Positions 12,705 through 22,830 of a DNA stretch of 64,000 nucleotides are shown here, in pieces; positions within the stretch are counted from its first letter, which is position 1; each line of letters starts with the position of its first letter. Origin of the DNA: Pleurodeles waltl (Eukaryota > Chordata > Amphibia > Caudata > Salamandridae); contig NC_090445.1 in NCBI RefSeq assembly GCF_031143425.1, positions 1,574,340,049 through 1,574,404,048 on the forward strand. Reading direction: 5' to 3'. A program made the position numbers and the translations under genes. A model generated the notes under the pieces. It saw only the letters and a program-made list of their open reading frames with translations. It ran no database searches and was not told where the DNA came from.

Positions 12705-12925
12705 GCACATCCCTTCCGGTTCACCTACCCCAGCCATGTACGGTTCAGTACCTTGTTGAACGTTATCTGGACATTGGCTGTGTGCCTCGACGCTCCTTCT
12801 TTGAACTTTTATCTTACTTTTCCACCAATGAGTTGGAAAGAGAAAAGTTGAAGGAATTCAGTTCAGCTCAAGGCCAGGAGGAACTCTACAGCTACTGTAA
12901 CCGGCCTCGCAGGACTACACTAGAG
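12705..12925 (+). CDS. NDOR1: NDOR1 exon, FAD-binding/connecting region
   Basis: NDOR1 is a cytosolic diflavin reductase that passes electrons from NADPH through FAD and FMN to CIAPIN1 (anamorsin) for cytosolic iron-sulfur cluster assembly. This 221-nt internal exon starts with 2 nt that finish a split codon and then reads TSLPVHLPQPCTVQYLV, YLDIGCVPRRSFFELL, ELEREKLKEFSSAQGQEELY and ends SYCNRPRRTTLE. The VPRRSFFELL and EFSSAQGQEEL wording is characteristic of NDOR1, not of POR, MTRR or nitric oxide synthases. Borders are TTTTAG at the 5' side and GTAAGA at the 3' side; it ends in phase 0. The preceding exons (FMN domain, linker) were not recognised in the first 12.7 kb. Confidence 0.93.
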
Positions 12926-15900
12926 GTAAGACCATTTTTAAGAGAACTATAAGGGTATGTGACTATGAAACCTGCTGCAGCAGGCAATCAACTATATCTA
13001 TTGTACCTGCTGATTAATAGTAACTACAGGCAGACAAAAGAAGTATACTTAATTTAAATAGCAAATAGAGAAATAAGAAAAATACAGCAACAAAGGATAC
13101 TAAATCTTAAGTGCATGGTTTTGAGAAATGGTGCTGGAAGTGTAACCACTGTTAATAGACTTCTCCAGGGATAGGAGCAGGTTTGAGATGTATGTTGAAG
13201 TACACAAATCACATATGAATGCCATTGCACGTTCCTCTTATATAGCAGTGGTTATCTTTCATTGAGGGAATATATAGATTACGATTATATAGTTCATCCT
13301 AATTGGTTTAAGGGTTTAATGTCCTTGCAGTTGACTTGCACTCTTCATTTCTCGGACGAGGGTTGTGTTGTAAGGACTAGCATTACCAAATCCCTTTAGC
13401 TAACTATGAATTTTTGTAAATATCTTCCCCTTGCCCTGTTTCCCGGACAGATAGATCTTAGTGTTTGATACCAAATTATTCCTCACTAAAGAAGTAATAA
13501 TTATTTCTAAATAGTTTCTTGTAATTTGTTTGCTGCAATACAACTGGTTTCACTTTGACTCTGAAACAGCATTGAAAGCAAAAAAGAGAGTCGAAAGGGA
13601 ATGAATGCAAGTTTCATAGAGTCTGAGATTAATCTAGGAGTGTTTTGATGCATGGTAGAGGTTAAGAATCATATTTTGTCGAATTCCATGAGGAGATTCC
13701 CAGTTACTGGAATGACCATTACCAGCCTGTGTGTGTGCATGGAATTCCATGTATTACTGGTTAAACCTTGCAGAATGGGCATAACTTGCAGACATGGATT
13801 TACTGTGTACAATTCTTCACCATATTCCTAATACAAGCTGTTTCATGCTCCCATTTTCCGTCTGCTTTGAGCAGATGAGAATTGAAAGTTGTGGCTGCAT
13901 GCGGGGCGAAGTGGAGTGCGCGGGACTGGAGGGTAGTGGAGATAAAGGGAAACATATTTTTGGAGTGGGGTGCCAGGAACGCAGGAATGAGACTTTGCTT
14001 CAGTGGCTCGGCTGCTGTTGCAGCCAAAGTCTCATGCAAAATTACAAGCCAGTAAAATTGCATTCAACGCGTCTCAAAAAACATAGTGGAAGAACACCGA
14101 CCAGTGATTGTCATGTGGAGTGGTACCCCACCCGCCAAAGTGGGCTAAGGTGGGAATGGTGGCAAGGCGCAAAGAAGGTGAGTGCCGGTGTGATGGACGT
14201 GCTGGACCATGGAGGGATGCATCAATATACTCAGAATCTGAACATAGAGGTGGACTCATTATCTTCGATTTGCTGAGGCAGGTGCTGTTCAGTTTTGAGT
14301 ACGTAGGTAGGGTCGAGGGAAAACTAATGTACAAGAGAGTTATTTATTGTTATTACAAAATAGTAATTGAGGTAGAGGTTTCACCACACTTCAAACACCA
14401 TTCTTGAATTTGTAGTTGTGACGTTCTTCTCTTGATTCATTACATTCATCATTCCTGTCGGGGAGCAAACAACCTAGTAAGGTTTTCTGAAAACAAACAT
14501 GGGATGTACATTGCTTCCCCCTTTTTACCATCTATGCCATGCACTGGAATTCCAGCCCCCCATGCTCTCTCAAAATTCGACAGTAATTTTTAAGTGTGAT
14601 TCCATCCATTTAAGTGGAAAAAAACTCAACTGGAATGAGATTGTGTCTTGTCATGACCTTTGCTCATTGACGACCCAAGACGTACTTTTTGATTTAGTTG
14701 CCAAGTCAATAAACGTTTTGGTGGAGTGACAGTGATGTGGTTACCAGTTGCAGATTTTGTAGAGAGTTCTGTCTTTTTTACTAAATAACGTTAATGTCCA
14801 GTTTTCTAACGTTATGTTAAATCTCAGCGCAGTCTCGAAAGCTGTACCTCGGTCAGGAAAGCAGTGCACAGTGGGTGCAGAGAAAATCTGTTATGCATTT
14901 GGGCATGTAAAGGATTACTGAAGTAAACTGTGAAAGGTGAAACCCACCAATGAACAACAACACTAAGTCAATTTTAACAAGTGTTGCACGAAAATATGGC
15001 AAATGTGTTTTACAAGATAAAAGGATAGAATCCAACCACCGGTCGTGTGTTTTTATAAAACACGTGTACACTGTCTTCCATGCATTGTTGCAACTCCAGT
15101 TAAGGATCTAATCTAGCTGTGCAGTTTACACGTCATTGCTCTGTGCCAGCTTATTCGTTTCCCTTATTTTATGGTGTTACAGAAAACACAACCCAGTATC
15201 AGATTATATTATATTAAAGATGATTTTTGTTCATGTTTCTTTTAGAAAAGCTTCAGAAAACTTGTTTAATTTTAGATCATATTTTCCTTCTCTTAGATTC
15301 ATCTATGTGGCTAAAAACGTGTTAATATATTATAGCGGGTCACTGTAGAAGACCATTTTATTTTCTGGTTACTTCGTACGGAACCAAGAAAATGAGAGAG
15401 AGAGAGGAGACTGATTGGCAGTATCTGCTCAATATTTGTAAAGGTGAAGTATCTGTGTGAGGACATATTGGCCTGGCCCAAACATTTTATTACAGTGCAT
15501 TGTGGTGAATGGATTTGTAAGAGGAATAAAGAAAAATCCTTGCTGTTGCCCCAGTATAAAGTGTAAACAGGATAAGTTTCCTTTCGCCGCTTTGTCTCTT
15601 ATTTACCATAAACTGTCATTTCCCTACTAATTAGAAACTGAAAGTTATCTGGTAATAAACTATAGATAGGCATGTAAACTAAAAAGAAAAAAAGGCTCTT
15701 TGGCATCTAAAAAAGTATTAGTCTTGAGTGGAAGGACAGAAGGGTAACACAGGGCAGACCTTTTAGTTCCTGTGCTGTTAGGGAAGAAACCTTCCAGCCG
15801 AATCACCTCTCCAGCTTTGCATAAGCAGGGTCCTCGTCTGGCGATGCTCTGAGCCATGATGCAACAAGGGCTCCACGTCTGTAGCTCGTTTGCCTTTGGG

Positions 15901-17328
15901 AGAGGAGCTTGCTACGTGAAAACCTGCTCAAACTTCTGGGCTTCCTTTGGCTTTGCAGGTGTAAACAACATTTATGCCTTTTAAATATTATATAGTTATA
16001 CTTGAGTAATGAACATGTATTTCTCTTCCATGTATATCCTTGCTCATGAGGTCTGTTTGTCCAGCAGTAGGTCGTATCCACTTCCTCGAAAAAGATGGAT
16101 GGCTACTGCCACGTCACTACCATCCTTGCCCATTTGACATCATTTTATTCATTTGACAGCGTCTCTGCCTTGAATTTGTGCTATATGGATTACTGACTCT
16201 TCTCTTATTACTCTAATTTTTCGGTGTGTGCAACCACTTCATCCTGTGCTGTGCTGGCTAGGTTAGTGCTGGCTAGATTAGTGCCATGCAGGTAAAACCC
16301 TTCCTCTAGCATAATAGCCTGAAGTAAATCCATGCCTCTAGCATGACTGGAACCATGAAACAATGCAGAACCTGCAGAGTAAATTATACCACACACTAAT
16401 TACAGTTACATCTTGTATCTACCTCTCAAACCTCCTTCACCATACATTGCAAGGTGCTGCATCTCAACGCGCTATAAAAGCACCTCAGGTCACGTACGCA
16501 CAACACCAAATGCTTCTCACGTAGAATTGGAGCATATGGATCACTCCGCCAACCACACACTCCCTGCACTGTAGCATTCTACCTGTCAGTAAACATGCAC
16601 TTCGTGGCCCGCACGATGGGGTAGGAGGCCCTTATAAATGCTATTATACATCTTTCAAAAAGTGAAATGTTGCTGCTAAAGATGCACAACAATTTAGAGT
16701 AATAAAACTCTGTTCCCAAAAAGAGGTAACAAATTGCATCTTTTAATGAATAGTCCAGACCATTGATATTTTTGTGAGTGACTGGGTGGGATTGGTAAGT
16801 GTTTTATGTAATTTATAGTTCGTTGTGTGAGTGCAGGTGTGTTGTAACCTGTGGCTTCCTTAGCAGTGACTGTATTGTCTGACTGTATTGTTACAAGTGC
16901 TTCCTCTTAGCTTCTTTAATTTGTATTATTTCTCATTTGCAATGTTAATTTGTCCTTTGAACTTTTTAGGTCTCACCTTCAGGCACCTTTTTCTGTCTGT
17001 TGTTGTAGGTCTATTGTCTATAATAAAGTAAAATGGGCTTTGTGGCTGCACCCTGCTCTTGATTGGATGGCTTGCTTTCTTGCCGGTCTCATTTTTCCTG
17101 CTACGTACTCAATGACTTTCCTCCCTCTTCTTTGTTTGCCCCAACTCTGGGTAATATTTTCTTTACCCTATGTATTGGATGACTTGCATCCTTCCACTGC
17201 TTACCTGCAGGGAACATTTTTTTTCCTTTAGCATTCCATTGAAGTTAATGTGTTTTCTTGCTCTTGACCCCTCTTTACCTGTGAGCTACTTTACTCTTCA
17301 AAGACCTGTTGCACCCACACTCTGGGAG
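12926..17328. other. intron sequence, nothing recognised
   Basis: First part of the 20.4-kb NDOR1 intron (12926-33356). Open frames here (for example 13794-14276 +, 15803-16081 -) overlap each other and show no domain. No RNA gene seen. Confidence 0.5.
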
Positions 17329-17546
17329 TCATTCCGAGTCTGGCGGTCACCAGACTCCAAGACTCTGCGGATAGCGGTTGGACTGCCATCAATGCGGTGG
17401 TCCAAGCGCCACAATATAAGATCCTGGCGGTCTAGAGGTGGTGGCGGTCCTAATCCGCCAGGGCAGCGCTGCAAGCAGGGGATTACGACCCTCTTCTCCG
17501 CCAGTGGTTTCATGGCGGTACCACCACCATGGAAATGCTGGCGAAG
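17329..17546. repeat. TGGCGGTC-rich dispersed repeat fragment
   Basis: Begins GAGTCATTCCGAGTCTGGCGGTC, close to the reversed right edge of the larger repeat at 38672-39242, and continues with many TGGCGG/CCGCCA motifs. GC content jumps relative to its flanks. I take it as a truncated copy of the same DNA-transposon-like family. Confidence 0.5.
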
Positions 17547-17574
17547 AATAGGTGCAGGGGGCATATATATATAC

Positions 17575-17985
17575 TAGAAGATGAAGGATCACAAGAAAAC
17601 AACAGCCAGCCAGTGCAAAAATCTGGACATGTTTCAACAGCCAGCCAGGGAAAAAAATCTGGACATGTTTTAAAGGAAGAACTACTGGACATCAGAGAAA
17701 ATTTCTGGATGTACTGCTTAAAATCACTGCATCCAGATGGACTGAACATCACTGACAATATCACTTGATTTCTGCATATCTGAAGAGTTCTCAGGACTGC
17801 ATTGATTCCACATTCCAATCGGAATCTTCACCCATGATGCTTTTTGAAAATCCAGCAGTGTCAGCTGTGCAGCTACTGAGAAAACCATCTTGTACTACCT
17901 GAGGAAGGCGGAAGCTGAAACACTGTAGTAGAAATATATTTTTGTTCTTTGATGATAATCATCAGTTTGAGTCACTTCTTTCTTG

Positions 17986-17989
<4 letters not shown>
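17575..17989 (+). pseudogene. PLE 3' fragment: protein C-terminus plus tail
   Basis: At 17690-17768 the + frame reads ENFWMYCLKSLHPDGLN and then stops, matching the conserved end of Penelope-like proteins ('E-x-x-WIY-x-L-x-T-L-x-P-x-GLN'). About 125 bp downstream lies a hammerhead-like motif (17895-17931), and the fragment stops at a (TA)n tract. Its 5' side is cut at a shorter (TA)n run (17562-17574). A ~33-bp direct repeat containing AATCTGGACATGTTT lies at 17608-17671. The whole RT is missing. It could be a 5'-truncated insertion or a small non-autonomous derivative. Confidence 0.6.
17895..17931 (+). ncRNA. hammerhead-ribozyme-like motif of the PLE tail
   Basis: Order matches a minimal type I hammerhead: CTAC, core CTGAGGA (fits CUGANGA), a short stem-loop AGGCGGAAGCT, core GAAA, a one-base-pair stem C-ACT-G, cleavage triplet ending TA, then GTAG pairing with the initial CTAC. 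Minimal hammerheads with very short stem III are known in PLEs. All invariant core bases are present. Activity is inferred only. Confidence 0.5.

Positions 17990-18016
<27 letters not shown>
17990..18016. repeat. (TA)n microsatellite where two PLE tails meet
   Basis: Uninterrupted TA repeat. The + strand PLE fragment ends at its left edge and the minus-strand PLE tail ends at its right edge. Confidence 0.95.
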
Positions 18017-18562
18017 CGAACCCAGTGAAAAAGAAATCACCGGATGACTGCACAATGTCCCGGGGATCGTGTTCGGTTGGGAGAAAGAAATCCAAAAAGA
18101 ATCTCTCAAATGTAAATCCACCGTCAGCAATTTATTCTGAAAAAAATCCGTAATAGTAGATTTAGAACAAATTCACCATCACGCTGTCCTGGCCAAATGT
18201 CTGCGCGTTTCGGCAAACGCCTTCAACTGGACATTGGCAGACATTATTGCACACATCTATTTAACCAATATAGTCCTTCTTTTTAATTTCAATGCCCCAC
18301 TGCACATTTTCAACAGCGGTGGCCATCTTAAAACATGATTGATTTTTACTATCATACAACAAATGATCCTATAAATGTCAATAAAACTTCCTCGTATTGC
18401 GGCATAATTCATCAAATGGAAAAAGAACGTCAAGTATAGGTAATTCTTTGATAAAAAAGACTTTCTAATATCTAATTCTCACAGTCTAGATATTTATAAA
18501 TATCCAAACAAAACCAATTAAATACATGGATAATGAGTTCTATTTACTAATAGTAGAGATAT
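18017..18562 (-). mobile_element. 3' tail of a minus-strand PLE
   Basis: Read on the minus strand, this carries a hammerhead-like element at 18193-18237, an AATAAA at about 18129-18134 and the terminal sequence up to the (TA)n tract. I infer that it belongs to the PLE whose coding region lies at 25430-27240, because both are on the minus strand and DIRS copy A sits exactly between them. It could instead come from another PLE copy. 18240-18562 holds no other recognisable feature. Confidence 0.5.
18193..18237 (-). ncRNA. decayed hammerhead-like motif
   Basis: On the minus strand CCAATGTC and GACATTTGG can pair as stem I around a GGCGTTTGCC hairpin and GAAACGCG. The core reads CAGTTGA where CUGANGA is required (two invariant positions changed), and CA replaces the U-H cleavage dinucleotide. 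The fold resembles PLE hammerheads but should be inactive. Confidence 0.45.
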
Positions 18563-18588
18563 GTTCGATGGCATATGTTGCTGCAGAT

Positions 18589-18740
18589 ACACATGTTTGG
18601 CACAGTCCGCTGCCTGGTGTTGGGCTCGGAGTATTACAAGTTGTTTTTCTTCGAAGAAGTCTTTTTGGTCACGGGACCGAAGGACTCCTCCCTCTTTGGC
18701 TCCATTGCGCATGGGCGTCGACTCCATCTTAGATTGTTTT
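18589..18740 (+). repeat. left inverted terminal repeat, DIRS copy A
   Basis: From ACACATGTTTGGCACAG to CTTAGATTGTTTT. It is the near-perfect reverse complement of 24191-24343, including TTCTTCGAAGAAG and CATGGGCGTCGACTCC. Confidence 0.93.
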
Positions 18741-18947
18741 TTTTCCGCTGTCGGGTTCGGACGTATTCCTTTTCGCTCCGTGTTTCGGTTCGGAAAGTTA
18801 GTCAGAATCTCGGAAGAAAGCGTCGGTATTGTTCCGTTCGGTATCGGGATAGTTAGGTACATCGACACCGATCATCGGAAGACTTTGGGGCAGTTTCGAT
18901 CCCCCATCGGGGCCTGGTCGGCCCGACCGCGTGCGACATCGAAGCCG

Positions 18948-20930
18948 ATGGAACGGACCCCGTTTCGTTTCTGCCCAAAATGTCACAGTAAGTATCCTTA
19001 TACAGATCAGCACTTGGTCTGTAACTTGTGCTTGTCCCCCGAGCACAAGGAGGATACCTGTGAAGCCTGTCGAGCCTTCCGGTCCAGAAAAACACTCCGG
19101 GACCGAAGAGCCAGGCGTCACCAAATGGCGTCCACGTCGACAAAACAACGTTTCGACGACGAAGAGGAAACATTCTCGGTTCCGGAATCAGAATCCGGAG
19201 ACTCCGACGTCGAACAACAGCAACAAACTGTGAGTAAGACGTCGAAAAGTAAATCCATCGACAAACCAAAAGCCCAGGGGACGCCACTGCCAACAGGCCA
19301 TGGCTCGACCCATAAATCAGGCGACCCGTCGAAGGGGCCGAAAAAGGGCACGCCCATAGCGAAGACACCCGACTCCGGTCGAGGGACCGCCATGGAGCAA
19401 CCTCGGAGCCGAGAAAGCGGCTCCGAGAGACAAAAACAAGATACCGGCACCGAAAGACATCGGCACCGAGAATCCGTGCCGAAAGGAACAAAAATTCTGT
19501 CGGTGCCGAAACCGAAAAAACATTCTCTCTCGGCGCCGAAAAATACCACACCTTCATCCTACTCAGAGGAACAAGGACTAAGTGGCCAAATGCACAAATT
19601 TGGACAAGAGCTCCAAAGTGTAGAATCGGACTACACACAAAAGAGACTGTGCATCCAGCAAGATACAGGGAAGATATCAACCCTTCCCCCAATCATGAGG
19701 AAAAGAAAGATCGGACTTCCAAAGGATGACACACAACCACAAGCCAAAGTGGTTAAAAAAGTCACGCCTCCGCCCTCTCCTCCACAGGCATCGCCGGCAC
19801 AAACACCGCCACAAATGCACTCACCAGCGCAAACTACCATAAGTCATGACGATCAGGATCAAGACGCTTGGGACCTGTATGACACCCCAGTGCCGGACAA
19901 TGATCCCGAGTCATACCCCACAAAGCCGTCACCGCCAGAGGACAGTACCTCATACTCGCAACTGGTGGCTAGGGCTGCAGACTTCCACAATGTCCAACTG
20001 CATTCCGATCCTATAGAGGATGATTTCTTATTTAACACCCTCTCGGCTACACATAGCCAATATCAATGTCTCCCAATGCTACCAGGGATGTTACGGCACG
20101 CAAAACAAATTTTTGAGGAGCCCGTAAAATCAAGAGCCATCACCCCAAGGGTGGATAAGAAATACAAACCACCACCCACAGACCCAGTGTTTATTACTTC
20201 ACAGTTACCACCCGACTCTGTGGTAGTAGGGGCAGCTCGCAAAAGAGCAAATTCACATACATCTGGCGACGCCCCACCTCCGGACAAAGAAAGCAGAAAA
20301 TTTGACGCGGCAGGGAAAAGAGTGGCGTCACAGGCAGCCAACCAGTGGCGCATCGCAAATTCACAAGCGCGGCTGGCCAGATATGACCGCGCACACTGGG
20401 ACGAGATGCAACTTCTCGTAGACCATCTTCCCCAGGAATACCAAAAAAGGGCGCAGCAAATAGTGGAAGAGGGACAAACGATCTCAAACAATCAAATCCG
20501 CTCTTCACTAGACGCAGCCGATACTGCAGCAAGAACAGTCAACACTGCTGTCACCATAAGGAGACACGCTTGGCTACGCACTTCAGGCTTCAAACCTGAA
20601 ATCCAGCAGGCTGTCCTTAATATGCCCTTCAACGAGAAACAACTGTTTGGCTCGGAAGTGGATACAGCCATTGAAAAACTTAAAAAGGACACAGACACGG
20701 CCAAAGCCATGGGCGCACTCTACTCCCCGCAGAGCAGAGGCTCTTTCAGAAAAACTCCATTTAGAGGGGGGTTTCGTGGCCAACCCACAGACACCACCAG
20801 CCAACAATCAAGAACCACACCATATCAGGGTTCCTTCCAAAGGGGTGGTTTCAGGGGTTATCGGGGGGGTCAATTCCCAAGGAGTAGGGGAAGATTCCAG
20901 ACTCCAAAAACACCTCCACCTAAACAGTGA
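18948..20930 (+). CDS. DIRS gag-like protein (ORF1), copy A
   Basis: A 660-residue putative structural protein that would package element RNA. I start at ATG 18948 (MERTPFRFC) because copies B and C begin at the same conserved ATG; the frame is open further upstream, to an ATG at the element's edge in the terminal repeat, but that part is not conserved as protein. The N-terminus has paired cysteines (C9, C12, C25, C28, H33, C38, C41) suggesting a zinc-binding fold unlike the retroviral CCHC knuckle. The middle is long, charged and Ser/Pro-rich, with an Arg/Glu tract of HRxRE type. The region after residue ~380 (FLFNTLSATHSQYQ, RHAKQIFEEPVKSRA, VVGAARKRANSHTSGDAPPP) is highly conserved between copies. 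The C-terminus is rich in RGGF/FRGG, likely RNA-binding. It ends in TGA just before the RT region in another frame. Confidence 0.85.
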   Translation: MERTPFRFCPKCHSKYPYTDQHLVCNLCLSPEHKEDTCEACRAFRSRKTLRDRRARRHQMASTSTKQRFDDEEETFSVPESESGDSDVEQQQQTVSKTSKSKSIDKPKAQGTPLPTGHGSTHKSGDPSKGPKKGTPIAKTPDSGRGTAMEQPRSRESGSERQKQDTGTERHRHRESVPKGTKILSVPKPKKHSLSAPKNTTPSSYSEEQGLSGQMHKFGQELQSVESDYTQKRLCIQQDTGKISTLPPIMRKRKIGLPKDDTQPQAKVVKKVTPPPSPPQASPAQTPPQMHSPAQTTISHDDQDQDAWDLYDTPVPDNDPESYPTKPSPPEDSTSYSQLVARAADFHNVQLHSDPIEDDFLFNTLSATHSQYQCLPMLPGMLRHAKQIFEEPVKSRAITPRVDKKYKPPPTDPVFITSQLPPDSVVVGAARKRANSHTSGDAPPPDKESRKFDAAGKRVASQAANQWRIANSQARLARYDRAHWDEMQLLVDHLPQEYQKRAQQIVEEGQTISNNQIRSSLDAADTAARTVNTAVTIRRHAWLRTSGFKPEIQQAVLNMPFNEKQLFGSEVDTAIEKLKKDTDTAKAMGALYSPQSRGSFRKTPFRGGFRGQPTDTTSQQSRTTPYQGSFQRGGFRGYRGGQFPRSRGRFQTPKTPPPKQ

Positions 20931-22830
20931 CTTTCAAGTCACGCAACCCCTTCACTCAACACCAGTGGGGGGAAGACTAAGCCAATTCTACCAAGCTTGG
21001 CAACAGATTACAACAGACAATTGGGTATTAGCAATAATCCAACATGGCTATTGCATAGAATTCCACAACTTCCCACCAAACATCCCCCCCAAAACACGCA
21101 AAATGTCACAACATCATTTAGAACTTTTAGGACTAGAAGTTCAAGCACTACTGCAAAAGGATGCAATAGAATTAGTACCAGTACAACAAAAAAACACAGG
21201 AGTTTACTCCCTGTACTTTCTAATTCCAAAAAGAGACGAAACATTAAGACCAATATTAGATCTCAGGACACTAAATACCTACATCATATCGGACCATTTT
21301 CACATGGTCACACTACAAGACATCATTCCACTGCTCAAACAGCAAGATTACATGACCACATTAGACCTAAAGGATGCGTACTTTCATATACCAATACACC
21401 CTTCTCACAGAAAGTACCTACGGTTCGTATTCAAAGGAATACATTACCAATTCAAGGTGTTGCCATTCGGAATAACAACTGCACCAAGAGTGTTCACAAA
21501 ATGTCTAGCAGTAGTAGCAGCACACATCAGGAGACAACAGATACATGTGTTCCCTTACCTAGACGACTGGCTAATCAAAACCAACACAGTAAAAAAATGC
21601 GCAAACGACACCACCTTTGTCATACAAACCCTTCACAAACTGGGGTTTTCCATCAACTACACAAAATCACACCTAGAACCGTGTCAAACACAACAATATC
21701 TAGGAGCAACCATCAACACATCAAAAGGAATTGCCACTCCAAGTCCACAAAGAGTGCAAGCATTCCACAAGCTAATAAGTGCTATGTTTCCAAACCAAAA
21801 GATACAAGCAAAACTTGTGCTAAAACTTCTAGGCATGATGTCATCATGCATAGCCATTGTCCCAAACGCAAGACTACACATGCGACCCTTACAACAGTGT
21901 CTAGCATCACAATGGTCACAGGCACAGGGTCAACTTCAAAATCTGGTGTTGGTAGACCGCCAAACATACCTCTCGCTTCTATGGTGGAACAGCAAAAATT
22001 TAAACAAAGGGCGGACATTTCAGGACCCAGTGCCTCAATACGTTATAACAACAGATGCTTCCATGACAGGGTGGGGAGCACACCTCAATCACCACAGCAT
22101 TCAAGGACAATGGGATATACACGAAACAAAACTTCATATCAATTACCTAGAACTGTTGGCAGTATTTCTAGCGTTAAAAGCCTTCCAACCCATAATAACA
22201 CACAAATACATTCTTGTCAAAACAGACAACATGACAACAATGTATTATCTAAACAAACAAGGAGGAACACACTCAACACAATTGTGCCTCCTAACACAAA
22301 AAATTTGGCAGTGGGCGATTCACAACAACATTCGCCTAATAGCACAATTTATTCCAGGAATACAAAACCAACTAGCAGACAACCTTTCGCGAGACCACCA
22401 ACAAGTCCACGAATGGGAAATTCACCCCCAAGTTCTGAACAAGTACTTTCAAATTTGGGGAACACCCCAAATAGATTTGTTCGCAACAAGAGAAAACTCA
22501 AAATGCCAAAACTTCGCATCCAGGTACCCACACCGCGAATCACAAGGCAATGCTCTATGGATGAATTGGTCAGGGATATTTGCGTACGCTTTTCCCCCTC
22601 TCCCTCTCCTTCCATATCTAGTAAACAAGTTGAGTCAAAACCAACTCAAACTCATACTGATAGCACCCACATGGGCAAGACAACCTTGGTATACAACTCT
22701 ACTAGACCTTTCACTAGTACCGCATGTCAAACTACCCAACAGGCCAGATCTGTTAACACAACACAAACAACAGATCAGACATCCAAACCCAGCATCATTG
22801 AATCTGGCAATTTGGCTCCTGAAATCCTAG
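20647..22830 (+). CDS. DIRS RT / RNase H / methylase-like protein (ORF2), copy A
   Basis: Makes cDNA from element RNA. Counting from 20647, RT motifs are LDLKDAYFHIPI (~239), LPFGITTAPRVF (~275) and the catalytic YLDD (~304). RNase H follows with TTDAS (~470), LELLAV (~500), KTDN (~526) and LADNLSRD (~576). The last ~140 residues (IDLFATREN, MNWSGIFAYAFPPLPLLP, LILIAPTWARQPW) match the region described in DIRS elements as related to N6-adenine methyltransferases; I cannot test its activity. The frame is +1 relative to gag. No ATG precedes the domain: the open frame begins at a TTG inside gag, and the first in-frame ATG is at ~21102. Recognisable protein starts near 20940, so translation by frameshift, splicing or a non-AUG start is likely. 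The 3' end overlaps the recombinase frame. Confidence 0.88.
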   Translation: MARKWIQPLKNLKRTQTRPKPWAHSTPRRAEALSEKLHLEGGFVANPQTPPANNQEPHHIRVPSKGVVSGVIGGVNSQGVGEDSRLQKHLHLNSDFQVTQPLHSTPVGGRLSQFYQAWQQITTDNWVLAIIQHGYCIEFHNFPPNIPPKTRKMSQHHLELLGLEVQALLQKDAIELVPVQQKNTGVYSLYFLIPKRDETLRPILDLRTLNTYIISDHFHMVTLQDIIPLLKQQDYMTTLDLKDAYFHIPIHPSHRKYLRFVFKGIHYQFKVLPFGITTAPRVFTKCLAVVAAHIRRQQIHVFPYLDDWLIKTNTVKKCANDTTFVIQTLHKLGFSINYTKSHLEPCQTQQYLGATINTSKGIATPSPQRVQAFHKLISAMFPNQKIQAKLVLKLLGMMSSCIAIVPNARLHMRPLQQCLASQWSQAQGQLQNLVLVDRQTYLSLLWWNSKNLNKGRTFQDPVPQYVITTDASMTGWGAHLNHHSIQGQWDIHETKLHINYLELLAVFLALKAFQPIITHKYILVKTDNMTTMYYLNKQGGTHSTQLCLLTQKIWQWAIHNNIRLIAQFIPGIQNQLADNLSRDHQQVHEWEIHPQVLNKYFQIWGTPQIDLFATRENSKCQNFASRYPHRESQGNALWMNWSGIFAYAFPPLPLLPYLVNKLSQNQLKLILIAPTWARQPWYTTLLDLSLVPHVKLPNRPDLLTQHKQQIRHPNPASLNLAIWLLKS

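Noticed and set aside
13794..14276. 160-codon + strand open frame in the first intron
   Set aside because: Overlaps competing frames on both strands, has no recognisable motif, and no exon borders.
18561..18947. Upstream extension of the gag frame in copy A to an ATG at the element's edge
   Set aside because: Not conserved as protein in B or C, and it would translate the inverted terminal repeat. The shared ATG at MERTPFRF is preferred.
18853..19692. 279-codon open frame on the minus strand across DIRS gag
   Set aside because: Mirror of the gag reading frame; the low stop density comes from gag's composition and no domain is visible. Similar antisense frames occur in B and C.
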